Below are positions 1 to 12,900 of a stretch of DNA of 64,000 nt, piece by piece. The stretch is from Entonaema liquescens (lineage: Eukaryota; Ascomycota; Sordariomycetes; Xylariales; Xylariaceae). Where the stretch lies: NCBI GenBank assembly GCA_902805475.1, contig CADCSX010000009.1:1426001-1490000 (forward strand), written 5' to 3'. Within the stretch, counting starts at the first letter, position 1. Each line of letters starts with the position of its first letter. The translations under genes were made by a program, and so were the position numbers. Under the pieces are notes generated by a model. The model saw nothing but the letters and a program-made list of their open reading frames with translations. It was not told where the DNA came from and searched no databases.

Positions 1-3000
1 ATATTTAAAATTTATTATATAAATAATCGTATAAATATTAATATTATTATTAATAATTAAATTAAAATAATCAACTTTTTTATTTATTTTTAAATTATAA
101 TTAAATTTAAAATTTTTATTATTTAATTATTAATTAATTTTAAATTAAATTATAAAACCGGTTTTTTTATAAAATAAAATTTTACTTTAAATTTTTCATT
201 ATAATAAATTTAACCATTAAATATAAAAAAAACATTTGCAATAATATTAAATACATTAAAATTTTAATAAATAAATTTTAAATTTTAAAAAAATACCCCG
301 GTATAAAAATTCGTTATCGCGTAATTTTATTATTAATTCGCGGCGTTACATAATATTAATTATCATTGTTAAATTATATAATTATTTATTTTTATTTTAA
401 AAATTTTCATAATAATAATTCGGTCGTTATAATATTCGTAAAAAAAGTTACATTAATTAACAATCTCGTAATTAAAATATTCTTTAATATTAATATATTA
501 AATATTAAATAAATAAACATTATTTTTTTTAAAAAATTAATTATAATATAATTTTATAAAATAATAATTTTTTTATTTATTATTTTAAATATTTATATTT
601 AATAATTTAAAATAATAATAATTTATAATAACATCATGTTTATTAAATTTTATTATTATTTTAAAATAATTTATATAATAATTTATAAATAAAATTTAAT
701 TTTTAAATTATTATTAAATAATATTATAATTTACGCGATATTATTTAATAATTATATAAATAAAATTATTATTTATAATGATTTTTAATTAAACATTATT
801 ATTTTAAAAAATATATTAATAAATTATTTTAAATTAATAGAATAAAATTATTATAATTATTAAATTATTAATAAATGAAAATTCGATTTAATATTACGAA
901 AACTTTTATTTAAAAAAATAAATTTTTATATTTTTAAATTTATTAATAATTTTATTATTTTTAAAATAAAAAACTTTCGTAAATATTTTATTAATATTAT
1001 AATTTATAATAATTTTAAAAACTTTAATATTTTTAATAAATTATTATTTATTATATTATAATATAAAAATATTTTTAAAAATAAAAACTTTATAAATATT
1101 ATAAAAAATAAATTCTTTTATTTTAATTTTAAATTAAATTAAAAAAATCTTATTTTTAAAAAATATTATTTTTACTTTTTTAATATTAAAAACCAAATAA
1201 TTATCGATTAAATAATTGTTAAATTAATTAAATAAAAATATATTATTTAAATAAAATTTTTTATTTTTTTTTTTAATATTTATTTTTATTATTTAAAAAT
1301 TTTTATTTATTTTTATTATAAAAATAATAAATAAAAATTTAAAAAAAATTATTAAAAAAAGAAAAATAATTATTAACATTTAAATTTTTAATAAAATAAA
1401 TTTAAATAATATTTATTTTATAAAATTTCAAAATACATTATTTAATAAAATATATAATAAAATTTATATAATCGTAATAAATATTTTTACTTTTTTTTAT
1501 TAATAATAAACCCATTTTTCCACATAATAAACATTTATAATTATAATAATTAAAAATTAATATACATTTTAAATTTTTATTATAAATTATAAAAATAATA
1601 ATACTTACATATAATAATAAATAAACATTTTATTTAAATATATTAATATAATAAATTATTATTATAATAACATTATTATTACATTAAAAATTTTTAAAAA
1701 TTATATTAACAATTTTACTTTAATTTTTTTTTTTTATAAAAAAAAAAATATTTTTATAAATTTATTTAAATTTTTTATTAATTTTTTTAATATTATTATT
1801 TTAAATAAATTTATTAATTTTTTCGGTTTTTTTATAATAAAAAAAATTTTATAATTATTTTTAAAATTATTTTTTTTATATTATTAAAAAATCTTAAAAT
1901 ATTTATTAATTTTATAAAATATATAAAAAATAATATCTTTTATTTCGTAAAATTTACAAAATTATTAAAAAAACATAAAATTTTTTTTATCTAATTTTAT
2001 TTTAAAAAAAACTAAATAAAATAAAAATATTATAAATAAACAAACAACGTTCCATTAAATACTTTTTTTAAAATCAAAAAACAATTTTTTAAAAAACTTA
2101 AAAATATATTAACAAAATATATTATCTTATATTTTTATAATTTATTTTATTTTTTTTATATTAATTTTAATATATTTTATAAAAAAATTAATATTATTAT
2201 TTATTATATTAATAATAAAATTTTACTTTTTTTTTTTTATAAATAAAAAATTATTTATATATATATATTAAAAATAACTATTTAATTTATTACATTTTTT
2301 TTTAAAATATTATTATTAATAAAATAAAAATATTAATTAATTAAAATAAAAATTTTTAATTTTATTTAAATAATAAAAAAAATAAAATATTATATAAATA
2401 TAATTTAAATAAAAATTTATATTTTTATAAATTATTATGTTATTTTTAATATAATTAAATATAATGATATTATTAACTTTATTATAATAAATAATAAAAA
2501 TTTTTATTTTATTTATATAATAAAATATATTAATAAATTTTAATTTATAATTTTATATAAATTAAATAAATTATATATTATTTTAAATATATTATTACAT
2601 TTTTTTATAATAAATTTAAAAATTTTTAATAAAAATAATAAAAGTTTTAATATTTTTTTTTAATAATAAAAATAAATATTAAATTATTTTAATAAATTAA
2701 ATTTTTTTATTATATATTAATATTTTTTTTATAATTAAATTAATAATAATAAATTTTATAAAAGATTTTTTTATTAATTTTTTTATTAAAAATATTATTT
2801 TAATTTAAATATACTTTAAATTTAAAATTAAATTTTAAATAAAATATTTATAAAATTTTAAATAAAAACTTATTTTTAATATTATTAAAAAAAATTATTT
2901 TTTAATAAATAATATTATTATTTTATTTTATTATTTAATAAATAATTTATTATAAAAATTATTAAAAATTTATAATTAATTATATATTCTTTAAATTTAT

Positions 3001-4737
3001 TATTTTAAAATCTTTAAAATAATTTATAATAATAATTATTTAAATTATAATAAATTACATAAATAATTATTATATTTTATTATTAATTTTAAAAAATTTA
3101 AATAATATATATAATTTTATTTAAAATATTTTATTATAAAATTTCGAAGTTATAAATTTTATAATTTTTTATAATTTATTATTAATTTTTTATACCCGTT
3201 TTATATAATTATAATTAATATTACATTTAAAATTTTTAAAATATTTAAAAAAAAAAAACGTTTTTAATATTATAATAAATAAATTTTTTAAAATAATAAT
3301 GATTATTTTTAATTATTATAATTAAATAATGTTTAATTAAATAAATATTTATTATAATATTTTATTAATAAATAATTAAAAAATTTTAAAAATTATTATA
3401 TTTAATTAAAATTTAAAATTTTTATTTAATTTTTAATAATAATTTTAATATTATATAAATATAAAATTACTTTACATAATAACATATTACTTTTAAATTA
3501 ACAATTAAATAAAATAATACATTTTTTAAATTAAATTAATTTTTTATTATTATTTTTATATTTTAAAAAATAATATATAATAAAAAAATTATTTATTACA
3601 TTTATAATATAAAATTAATTTTTTACAATTAATAATTACTTAATATAACTTTTTAAAAACATTATATAAATTTATATTTAATATTATTTTTTAATTTTTA
3701 TTTACTTTAAATATTTTTATATTATTTTTAAAATTTTAAATTAAAATTTATAATATAATTATTTTAATTGTAATAATAATTAAAAAATATTATAATATTA
3801 AATATAAATTTATATTTTTTAAAATTAATAATTATATATTATTATATTTATATAAAAGATATAATATTTTATTTATATTAATTTTTAAAAAAAAATTTAA
3901 TTAATAATATATTAAGTTTTTTTATATATTTAAATAAATTAATTATTTAATATATAAATTAAATTTTTTTATTTATTTTAAAATATATAATATTATTTCT
4001 GTGGATTATTTTAAATTTATTTTTTTATTAAATATATTTAAAAAATAATTATTATTTTTTAAAAATATTTCTTTAAAAATATATTAACGTTATATTATAT
4101 AAAAATAAAAAAATAAATATTTTATAAAATATATTAATTTAAATTTTAAATATATTAAATAATTTATAAAAAATTAATTTAAAAAAAAATAAAAATAAAT
4201 TATTTATAAATTTTAAAAAACGAAATAATTAATTATAAAATAATTATAATTTATAATATTTTAATAATTAATTTATAATTTTTATAAATTTTTATAATAA
4301 AAATATTAATTTTTTTTTTTTTATAAAAGCATTATTATGGAAAAATCCACCGGACTTATTAAATTAATATTTATATATATTTAATATTTTCTTAAAATTA
4401 AATTCTTTTTTAAATATTTTATTTATATAATTTTAAGATTTTAAATTTAATTATTTTATAACAACGGGTGTTTTTTTCGTAAGTAGGTATTTTTAAAAAA
4501 TTCGTTCGCGAGCTTGTTTAAAAATTGACGTTTTTTTTTTTTTTTTTTAAATTTTAAATTTGAAAAATATTTATATATTTAATATTTTATAATTATATAT
4601 CATAATATGTGTTATTTAAATGTTAACGTGCTAAAATCACAATTAATAAAAACTTATTTTTATTAAAAACAATTAACGTATTTAATATTAATAATAATTT
4701 TTTTAAAAACCATGTTCGGTTTTTAATATATATTATT

Positions 4738-4842
4738 ATTATTATATAATATTATATATATATATATTCTTTACAATTTCGTTATAATTATTAAAATTTT
4801 TATATTTATAATAATAATAATAAATATAATAATATAATAATT
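4738..4842 (+). repeat. Dispersed repeat copy A in AT island
   Basis: This segment is nearly identical, without gaps, to 6214-6318. By eye I count four differences in about 105 bp, all C/T. The flanks do not match. It is probably a remnant of a repeated element mutated by RIP. Confidence 0.8.
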
Positions 4843-5188
4843 AATAATTTTATTTATTTTATCGAAAATTATTTAAATTAAAATAATATTATTTTAAAAT
4901 TATTTTATTAAATTTATAATGTAAATTATTTAAAATTATAATTATTAACAATTATATATAAATATTATCGTAAATTAATAACCGTATAATTTTATTTTAT
5001 TATTTTAAATTAAATTTAATATTTTTTAATTATAATAATAAATATTTATATTTATTTTAAAATATTTTTATTATTTAAACTTTAATTAATTAATTAATTT
5101 TAATTTTAAAAAAATGCAACCGTATTTCGTAAAATTATTTTAAAAATAATTTATAATTAAAAAATAATAATTTACAAATAAACGTTAA

Positions 5189-5293
5189 TAATTTATAAAT
5201 AAAATTATATTAATTTATAAATAAAATTATATTAATTTATAAATAAAATTATATTAATTTATAAATAAAATTATATTAATTTATAAATAAAAA
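5189..5293 (+). repeat. 22-bp tandem repeat, about 4.7 copies
   Basis: A 22-bp unit (attaatttataaataaaatt plus at) is repeated almost perfectly about 4.7 times inside the AT island. The copies are nearly identical in a region that is otherwise mutation-saturated, so the array probably expanded after the RIP damage. Confidence 0.85.
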
Positions 5294-6213
5294 TATTTTT
5301 ATATTATTTTTTATAATATTAACGTTTTTAATAAAAATTATTTATATATATTTAATTAACGTAATTAAACGCGTTTAATAATATTATTTTTATAAATATT
5401 ATATATAAATTAAATAAAATATTATTAAATAATAAAATAATACGTGTTATATATGTTATTAATAACGTTAAATATTTAAATATAATTAATTTTATATATA
5501 AATATAAATTTAAAATAAATTTTAATATTATTTATAATATTTATTTTTATTTTTTTTTAAATATAAAAATAAAAACGTAATATTTTTATAATATTTATTT
5601 TTTATTATTTATATTATAAAATTTAAAAAAATTATAAAATTATATTATTTTATTAATAATTTTAAATATTAATTATTTATAAATATTCGATAAAATAATT
5701 TATATTATAAATCCGGTAAAATAATTTTAAAATAACATTATTTTTAAATTATTTCATTAAAAACCATTTTAAATTTTATTTATTTTATTAAAAATTATTT
5801 TTTATTAAAAATTATTTTAAAAATTATAAATTTAATTTTTTTTTTAATTATTTTATTTAATTAATTTAATTTTTTTTTTAATTTTTTTTTTATTTAATTT
5901 TTTTTTTTAAAATATTAAACATATTTTTACCATTATTATTTAATTATTTATATATTTTTTCGTTTTTATTTTAATTACGAAAAACTTAAAATTATATATA
6001 ATAATTTATTATTTTTTAAAAAAAATTTTATTTTTTAAATTAACGATTTATTTTTTAAAATCGAAATAAAATAAAGTTAATTTAAAATTAAACGAAAATT
6101 ACTATATATTAAATAAAATTTAAAAAAAATATAAAAGTTTATTTTAAAAAAAAAAAAATTATAAATTAAAAAAAACAATAAAAACATCGTTATTTTTTTT
6201 TTATTTCGGCAAC

Positions 6214-6318
6214 ATTATTATATAATATTACATATATATATATTTTTTATAATTCCGTTATAATTATTAAAATTTTTATATTTATAATAATAATAATAAA
6301 TATAATAATATAATAATT
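6214..6318 (+). repeat. Dispersed repeat copy B in AT island
   Basis: Second copy, same orientation, 1476 bp downstream of copy A (4738-4842). The differences go in both directions (C in A and T in B, and the reverse), so each copy was mutated independently on the same strand. Confidence 0.8.
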
Positions 6319-6650
6319 ACCATATAATGAAATTTTTTTAAATATTTAAATATTTATTTTTTCGATAAAATTATTTTATAATATATTTAATATATTGTAA
6401 AATTAAATTATAATAAATGAAATATTTAAAATATTAATGTTTAAATATATTAATGTTATTTATATAAATTCAACGTAACATTTTTAAAAAAATATTATAC
6501 ATTAATTAAAAAAATAAATAAAATTCGAAATTTAATTAAAATATTTTCGAATAAATATATTTTTTATATATTTTAATATATTTTATAATATTTTATAAAT
6601 TTTTATTATTTTTTTTCTTTTTCCAAAATTAGCAAAGGTTGGAATAATTT

Positions 6651-7259
6651 TTTATTAATATTTAAAATTTAATATATTATCCTTAATTATTGCCCGTTTC
6701 CTTAATTAATGCGCAGCACCTTTTTGGGGGTGCTACGTCGAACTTGTGTAAACAGTACTAATAGCGCATACTCCACAGGTAATACAGAAACACAAATAAC
6801 CCCGCTATGGTAGGTAGGCTACGTTAGGTACTTCGGGTAATGTACATGGCACAAACATTAGGTGGCTGTTACATTACCTAAAGCGCGGCCCGGCTTGTGT
6901 TCCCGATTGAGGTTAGGTACCTACTTACCTTATTCAAACAAATGCTTTTGTCAACTCCTTCCCGTTCATCATTCCCGCCGTCGACTCCTTCCATGTGATA
7001 TCTACACAAGTTCCACAAAGCGCCCCATATGGGCGCAGTTGTCAAGCTTACAGAGACGGCACTAATAATTGTCACATTCTTAGCAGGTTTCCAAAACAGA
7101 TCCGAGCTAATATAAGATTTGACATAGGTATACCTTACCATATGACAGGTCATAAGGTTACGGAATAGCCTAGCTAACTACCGAAAGTACCTAAGGTACC
7201 TGACCTAACAGTACAATTCCTAGGCAAAAACCTAACAACATTATTTCTACCTTGTCATC
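6651..7259. other. Boundary and 3' flank between AT island and cluster
   Basis: Normal-composition DNA with no convincing gene. A small inverted repeat (agcacc/ggtgct, six-base stem) lies at about 6715-6735. TAGGTACCTA-like palindromic motifs begin here (about 7190-7208). The short open frames at 6862-7153 overlap on opposite strands and have no recognisable features. Confidence 0.5.
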
Positions 7260-8285
7260 TCAAAACAGCCGCACTGTAGTAGTGACAGCAGCATCAACAA
7301 GCAGGCTGGTGCCATTGATGTAGCTAGCAGCCGGGCTGCACAAAAAAGCAATAGTGTCAGACACCTCCTCGCACTCAGCTGCACGTTTAATAGGGACAAT
7401 GGCCGAGATCATGCCTTGGACCTCGGGGTTCTTTTGTATCTCTATATCCAACAGTGGTGTGCGCACCCAAGTTGGGCACACCGCATTGACACGAATCCCC
7501 TCAGAAGCATGGTCAAGGCCTATCAAGCGTTAGTTATCGCGTCGAAAACGCTTCAACTGCCTAAACTTGGCATTTGTCTTGGAACTAACCTGCCATTTTG
7601 GTAATTCCTATGGACGCATGTTTCGAAATGGTGTAACAGCCTTTGCCAGGAAGGCCAGCAAATGAATTAGCTGACGCAAGGTTGACGATGACACCGCGAC
7701 CAATATCGCGTGTACCATTTCTGCTGCTCCAGGTTTTTGGCTCTTGCTTACGCATCGCTGCTACTTCGGCGCGCACACAGAGTAGATTACCCCGAGTATT
7801 AATGTTCATAACGCGATCAAAGTTGTCTACATCAATCTCAGCCACAGGAGCGTGGACGCCGTTGTCGACCTTGAAGAGAGCAAAGTGTTACAATTCTAGG
7901 ACCAGCTTGGGATAATATATATTACTTACACCAGCCGCATTGACGGCGTAGTCAAGACGACCAAACTTCTCGACCACAAAATTTACCAAGTCTTGGATTG
8001 ACTGGGCATCCTGGACGTTCATGGTAAACGATGTGGTTTGATAGTCTTTGTTGCTTGCGTATTTTCTGCTTTCTTCGGATGAGGCCTTCGCTGTATCCTC
8101 ATTCTTGTCTGCAAATACGACAGCCTTTGCGCCAGCCTCGGCAAGAGAGAAGGCCGCCTCCCTGCCGATGCCACTACCGGACTGTGCCGTAACATGTTAG
8201 CAACTCTCAAATATAGTTGTGAAACAAATAAGTTCCATACCCCTACAACAAGGGCAACGCCGTCAAGTTGGGTGCTGTTGATCAT
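7260..8285 (-). CDS. Short-chain dehydrogenase/reductase, cluster edge
   Basis: Classical NAD(P)-dependent SDR that would oxidise or reduce a hydroxyl/keto group, presumably on the polyketide. Four exons read on the minus strand: 8241-8285, 7930-8181, 7590-7869 and 7260-7519. The introns (59, 60 and 70 bp) have GTATGG, GTAAGT and GTTAGT donors. The spliced length is exactly 279 codons, giving 278 residues, normal for the family. The N-terminus has the Rossmann motif GSGSGIG. NAAG follows in the middle, then the catalytic Ser of NLASANS with YTISK twelve residues on. The late motif is VNAVCP. The first exon of only 15 codons is fixed by the need to supply the start of the nucleotide-binding motif. 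It lies 300 bp from the serine hydrolase on the same strand and is the last gene before the AT island. The substrate cannot be told from sequence. Confidence 0.88.
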
Positions 8286-8585
8286 TGTGATGGCTTGGTC
8301 AAGAGTCGGGCTTCAATAAGAGTGTAATGTAAAGAAAAGATAGATATGGAAGTTGCAGTGGAAACTGAGATTGAAAGGACAAGTAGAAAGTTAATTGCGA
8401 AAGAGAAAGATGTTTAAAGACTCTACGCCCGGATTCTCTCCGCCCCAATCAACTGATAGTTGGAACTGCATTACAGGCAAACAACTTTATCAATTTTAAT
8501 AATACCCTTCTAGGGTCGATGGAGTGATTGGAAATTGCTGCCTTTGTGTTGCCCTATCACCCAGGTGACATATGTCTCACTCACA

Positions 8586-9416
8586 TCAGAGCTGAGATAA
8601 CATGCGTCGTATCACGTTTGCTGATTCGATTAAGCCTTCTTTATCCCTTGGCCCGGGCACTTCATGGCCACCACTATGAATATGTATATGGCTTTTCTCA
8701 AGGTTACACAATTTGCTGAGCGCTAAAGCTTGACCAGGTTCAACTTTGTCTTCGTTTCCCCAAATGTGAACAGTCGGTATATTGATTGGCACCTCTCCGC
8801 CCCCAACGTGGGTAGTGGTGTGGGGATAGCCGGGGACCTGCATCCCTGCGTCAATGAATGGGGGTCTGCCGCAAAAGAAAATCCCACATCGAAGGCCGGA
8901 TTCCTTGAGTCGTAATTCGTCGATCAGTATGGCAGACGCCAACGAGGCCCCTTGTGAGAAGGCAATGATACCATCAAATGGGCCATCAGTCTTGAGGTAT
9001 TTTTCTAGGTCCGCAACTGCTTTATTAAAGGATTCCGCGTTGTGTGGCTTGTAGTACGCGAAACACAAATCCTCAGAAGCTGCAAGGCTCTCGATCCCTA
9101 GAGTCTATGTTGGTTTATTGGTCCATTCGTTCGGATAACCATTATTATGCTTACCAGGTGCTTTACGCTGTGGTATCACACCTTCAACAAAGTCGTACGT
9201 ATGATCTCCGCCGAGTTCGTGGCGTATTGCTGCTGCATAATATTTAGCCGACTTTAGGTAGTCCGACGTAGCATCGTCAAGCCTGCCTACCTGTTTGAAA
9301 CTCAAAAATCTTCCAACACATTGTTAGTATCTTGATATAGATGTCACAAGGACTCCGGAATCTCTAAGACTCACCTTGCTATTGGCTCCTGCGCCATGGA
9401 GGCAAAGGAAATGCAT
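8586..9416 (-). CDS. FSH1-family serine hydrolase (LovG/CtnB-like)
   Basis: Alpha/beta hydrolase of the FSH1 (DUF341) family. In fungal PKS clusters, members such as LovG release or edit the chain on a synthase that lacks its own thioesterase. Four exons: 9375-9416, 9291-9309, 9155-9232 and 8586-9079. The total is 211 codons (210 residues), the usual short length for the family. Exon 2 is a 19-base micro-exon between introns of 65 and 58 bp. It is needed to join the N-terminal LCLHGAGANSK to FQTAAIRHELGG. The nucleophile motif is AFSQGAS, the acid is probably in IWGNEDKVEPG, and the histidine is in IHSGGHEVPG, so the triad looks complete. There is no signal peptide, so it is probably cytosolic. 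It is transcribed divergently from the PKS across about 580 bp, which suits co-regulation. The family call is strong. The release role is inference from context. Confidence 0.88.
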
Positions 9417-9996
9417 CGCAAAAATTTTCTCGAACACTTTGTGTGACTATGATACTTGTTGAGCAAGAAAACCAGAAACCATGAAATTTCCTGCCGGTAA
9501 AGTTCATAGTTCTTATAATGTTTTTCTCGTTGGTGTAATCACATTTTTACGTATTAACTCCTGGACTCGTTCGTTTACATTCCGTATCTGTCCCGTATCC
9601 TCTTAAGGATTCCACCTAGACCTACTAATGGTGAGCTCTTTCAGTATTGCGAGTAGGTACCTAGGTATGATAAGCACTTACCTAACTCGCATTTTACAAG
9701 AATAGCAAAGAAACATAAGTCATAAATTCTTGGAAGTACTTAAAAGCAAGTGATGATTATATCAATTTAGAAGTATCTTATGTACTCTAGATCATAACTG
9801 TATCAGAGCGCAACACTTGAAGTGAGGATGGTTGTACAAATGTGGCTGACTTCTTGATTTCTAAACTATCTACACATTATGTTTTAAGCAGATGCTTTCC
9901 TCTGAGGGTCATTTCTTCCCTTTTTCGTATTTATATTTCATCATACATACTATGCTCATATCAGTTTGTTTCTAAAGCCCACAGCAAATATACGTG
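9417..9996. promoter_or_regulatory. Divergent promoter, hydrolase and PKS
   Basis: About 580 bp separate the start codons of the hydrolase (minus) and the PKS (plus), so both promoters must lie here. It contains the palindromic motif TAGGTACCTAGGTA at 9654-9667, immediately followed by a TGATAA GATA-factor-like site at about 9667-9672. A pyrimidine-rich stretch precedes the PKS start (about 9895-9945). No zinc-cluster site could be assigned with confidence. Confidence 0.6.
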
Positions 9997-12900
9997 ATGA
10001 TGTCCAGTCCTACTGGAGAGGAGCCTATCGCAATCTGTGGACTATCTCTGAAGTTTCCGCAAGATGCCTCCTCAGAAAAGGATTTCTGGACAATGCTCCT
10101 AAACAAACGAAGTGCCATGACGATATTCCCTCCGGACCGCCTAAATGTTGATGCCTTCTATCACCCTACCCGCCGCCATGCTCTTCGTACGCGGGGCGCT
10201 CATTTCATCAACGAGGATCTTGGAGTGTTTGATGCGAATTTCTTTTCCCTGACCCCTAGTGAAGCTTCTGCTATGGACCCTATGCAACGCATTCTACTTG
10301 AGACAGCATACAAAGCCTTCGAAAACGCCGGCATACGGCTCGAAGACGTAAAGGGTTCAAGAACATCCGTTCATACTGGTTGCTTCACAAACGACTATTT
10401 ACAACAGATACTGAAAGACTCCGAAAGATTGCCCCCATATGCAGCAGTCGGAGCTACGCAATCTATGCTAGCAAACCGTCTCAGTTGGTTTTTTGATCTC
10501 CGCGGACCTTCAGTAAACTTGGACTCGGCTTGCTCAAGCAGTGCTATGGCCGTTGATCTTTCCTGTCAGTTATTGCGCAGCGGCGTCACCGATATGGGTG
10601 TCGTTGCCGGTTGTAATTTACTGCTAGACCCTGACTTTAGTACTATCCTGAGTAATATGCAAATGTTATCTCCTGATGGTCGATGTTTTACCTTTGATCA
10701 CCGTGCAAATGGTTACTCTCGCGGTGAAGGCGTCGCGGTTGTCGTTCTGAAACGTCTCTCTGATGCACTTCACAACAATGATACTATACGAGCCATCATA
10801 AGATCTACTGGTACCAATCAAGATGGTCGAACGCCTGGAATCACTCAGCCCGACCTTAGAGCTCAAGCCCAACTAATCCGCGAGACATATAAACGAGCGA
10901 ACTTAAGCATGGAACATACGCGGTTCTTTGAAGCACACGGAACAGGAACATCAGTTGGAGACCCAATAGAGATTGGTGCCATTGCAGATTGCTTCCATGA
11001 GCATAGGAACAACTCAGACCCTCTTTATGTGGGCTCCGTGAAAACAAATATCGGTCATCTCGAAGGTGCCAGTGGTATTGCCGGGCTAATTAAAGCGATT
11101 CTCGTCGTAGAGTCCGGTATAATACCACCAAATACCAACTTCAAATCGATAAACAGAAAGCTTGCGTCTTACGACCATGTGATAACTCTGCCGTCGGAGT
11201 GCATGACCTGGCCACCTTGCGAAGTCCGAAGGGCATCTATCAATTCTTTCGGCTATGGTGGAACAAATTCTCATATTGTCATCGACGATATTTCTAGCTA
11301 CTTGAGGCAGAAAGGCTTAGTGGGGAACTTTAGAATGGCTAGCCCGTACTGCTTGGCTGAGAAGCTCCTTCGCTCGCCTGCTGTAGAAGAATTTCCCAAG
11401 CTTCTTGTTTGGTCTGCCTCTACTGGGGCGGCTACTCAGGCCATGGTTTCTGCGTGGGAAGACTATTGCTCAAAGATGCTCGATGCTGATGTGAGGCCGT
11501 CAGTTTCTGATATTGCTTACACTCTTGATACTCGACGAAGTTCACTCTTGGCAAAATCATTCGCCGTCGTTTCGGAAAATTCAGATTTACAAGCTCTAGT
11601 ACAGCTTGCATCAGTTCCAGTAGATACGCCAAAGCAAGATCCTCGCCTAGCGTTCGTTTTCACCGGTCAAGGTGCTCAATGGTATGCTATGGGCCGGGAA
11701 CTCTTCATGTATCCACAGTTTACAGAGAGCACTCGGGCTGCACAGTCGATACTCGCGCTTATGGGTTGCACGTGGTCCTTACGAGGTATGTTAGCCTGGA
11801 GTTACCGACTCTTTAGAGTCCCTATTAATTCCAACCACGGCAGATGAGCTTTTGAAGAAGGAGGAAGACTCAGCGATTGATCGTGCCGATATTGCTCAAA
11901 CCTTGACAGCAGTTATCCAGATAGCATTAGTTGATCTCTTAAGATATTTCGGTATTAGCCCCGTTGTGGTTGTCGGTCATTCAATGGGGGAAATTGCTGC
12001 GGCGTAGGTCTAGAAATCTGCTATATTGTTCGGCCTGCTGACATATTGGTAGTTACTGCGCGGAGTTTTTAACACGGGAGTCCGCTCTACGTATCGCCTA
12101 TTACCGTGGGTATTTTACCGCCACACTGGCCGAGAAAAGCTGTTATAGGGGAGCTATGCTTGCTGTAGCCCTCTCCGAAGAACAAGTAACCAGATATATC
12201 GACAATTTACCTCCCAGTTCTGAGAATGTCCATCTTGCTCTAGCAGTCAGTTGTATAAATAGCCCCTGGAGTACGACGGTATCAGGAGAGGAAGCTGAAA
12301 TTGAGAGAGTTCGACACATCCTGGAAAATGAAGGAATATTTGCACGTCGATTACGTGTCCCTGTTGCTTACCACTCTTCTCAGATGAATCTAATCGCATC
12401 AGATTGTATAAGGTATTTTGGAACTCTCGAATCCCCTCAACCAACTGCCAGCATAAAGATGGTTTCGTCTGTCACGGGCTCCATTTTAACTAGAGAGAGA
12501 GCGTGTGAAGGGGATTATTGGGTAACTAACCTAGTCTCCCCAGTTTTATTCTCTCAGGCTGTGGAGCGAATATGCACGGATTCTGCTCGGTCCCTTCATA
12601 AGAAGATCGACGGCAGTCACCGAGAAGCAATTGTAGTTAACACTCTTCTCGAAATTGGTCCTCATGCAGCCCTACAACTTCCGATTGAGGGAATCATTAA
12701 GGGTTTGCCTCGGAGGAAAGAGATCAAATATCTATCCGCACTGTACCGCAAGCAGTCCGCTTCAGTTACTCTTCTACGACTCCTAGGACAATTACACTGC
12801 GGTGGTTTGCCCATAGATTTGCGTCGTGTAAATGACCCGGACGAATCTTTGCGAAATTCCCATGTTTCACTTGTCGATGCTCCGGAATATCCATTCGACC

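Larger units (their letters stand above)
1..6650. repeat. AT-saturated, gene-free island (RIP-type)
   Basis: About 6.6 kb of roughly 90 percent or more A+T, with no open frame of 60 codons on either strand. Most of the few G/C bases left are in CpG dinucleotides, for example the clusters near 310-350, 425-440 and 4500-4510. CpA and TpG are rare. This is what saturating C-to-T mutation of repeated DNA that spares CpG would leave, as in fungal RIP. Slightly less degraded patches lie at 4325-4360 and 4460-4530. The island ends sharply at about 6620-6700, where normal composition resumes. It continues off the left edge, so it could be an isolated repeat island, a subtelomeric block or centromere-flanking DNA. 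The original transposon family cannot be recognised. Confidence 0.85.

Noticed and set aside
1..6650. Mitochondrial DNA insertion as explanation for the AT-rich block
   Set aside because: The A+T level is higher than typical fungal mitochondrial DNA, and no rRNA, tRNA or mitochondrial gene is recognisable; the CpG-biased residue fits RIP better.
6862..7153. Overlapping short open frames just right of the AT island
   Set aside because: They lie on opposite strands over the same bases, are under 95 codons, and show no family motif or splice partners.
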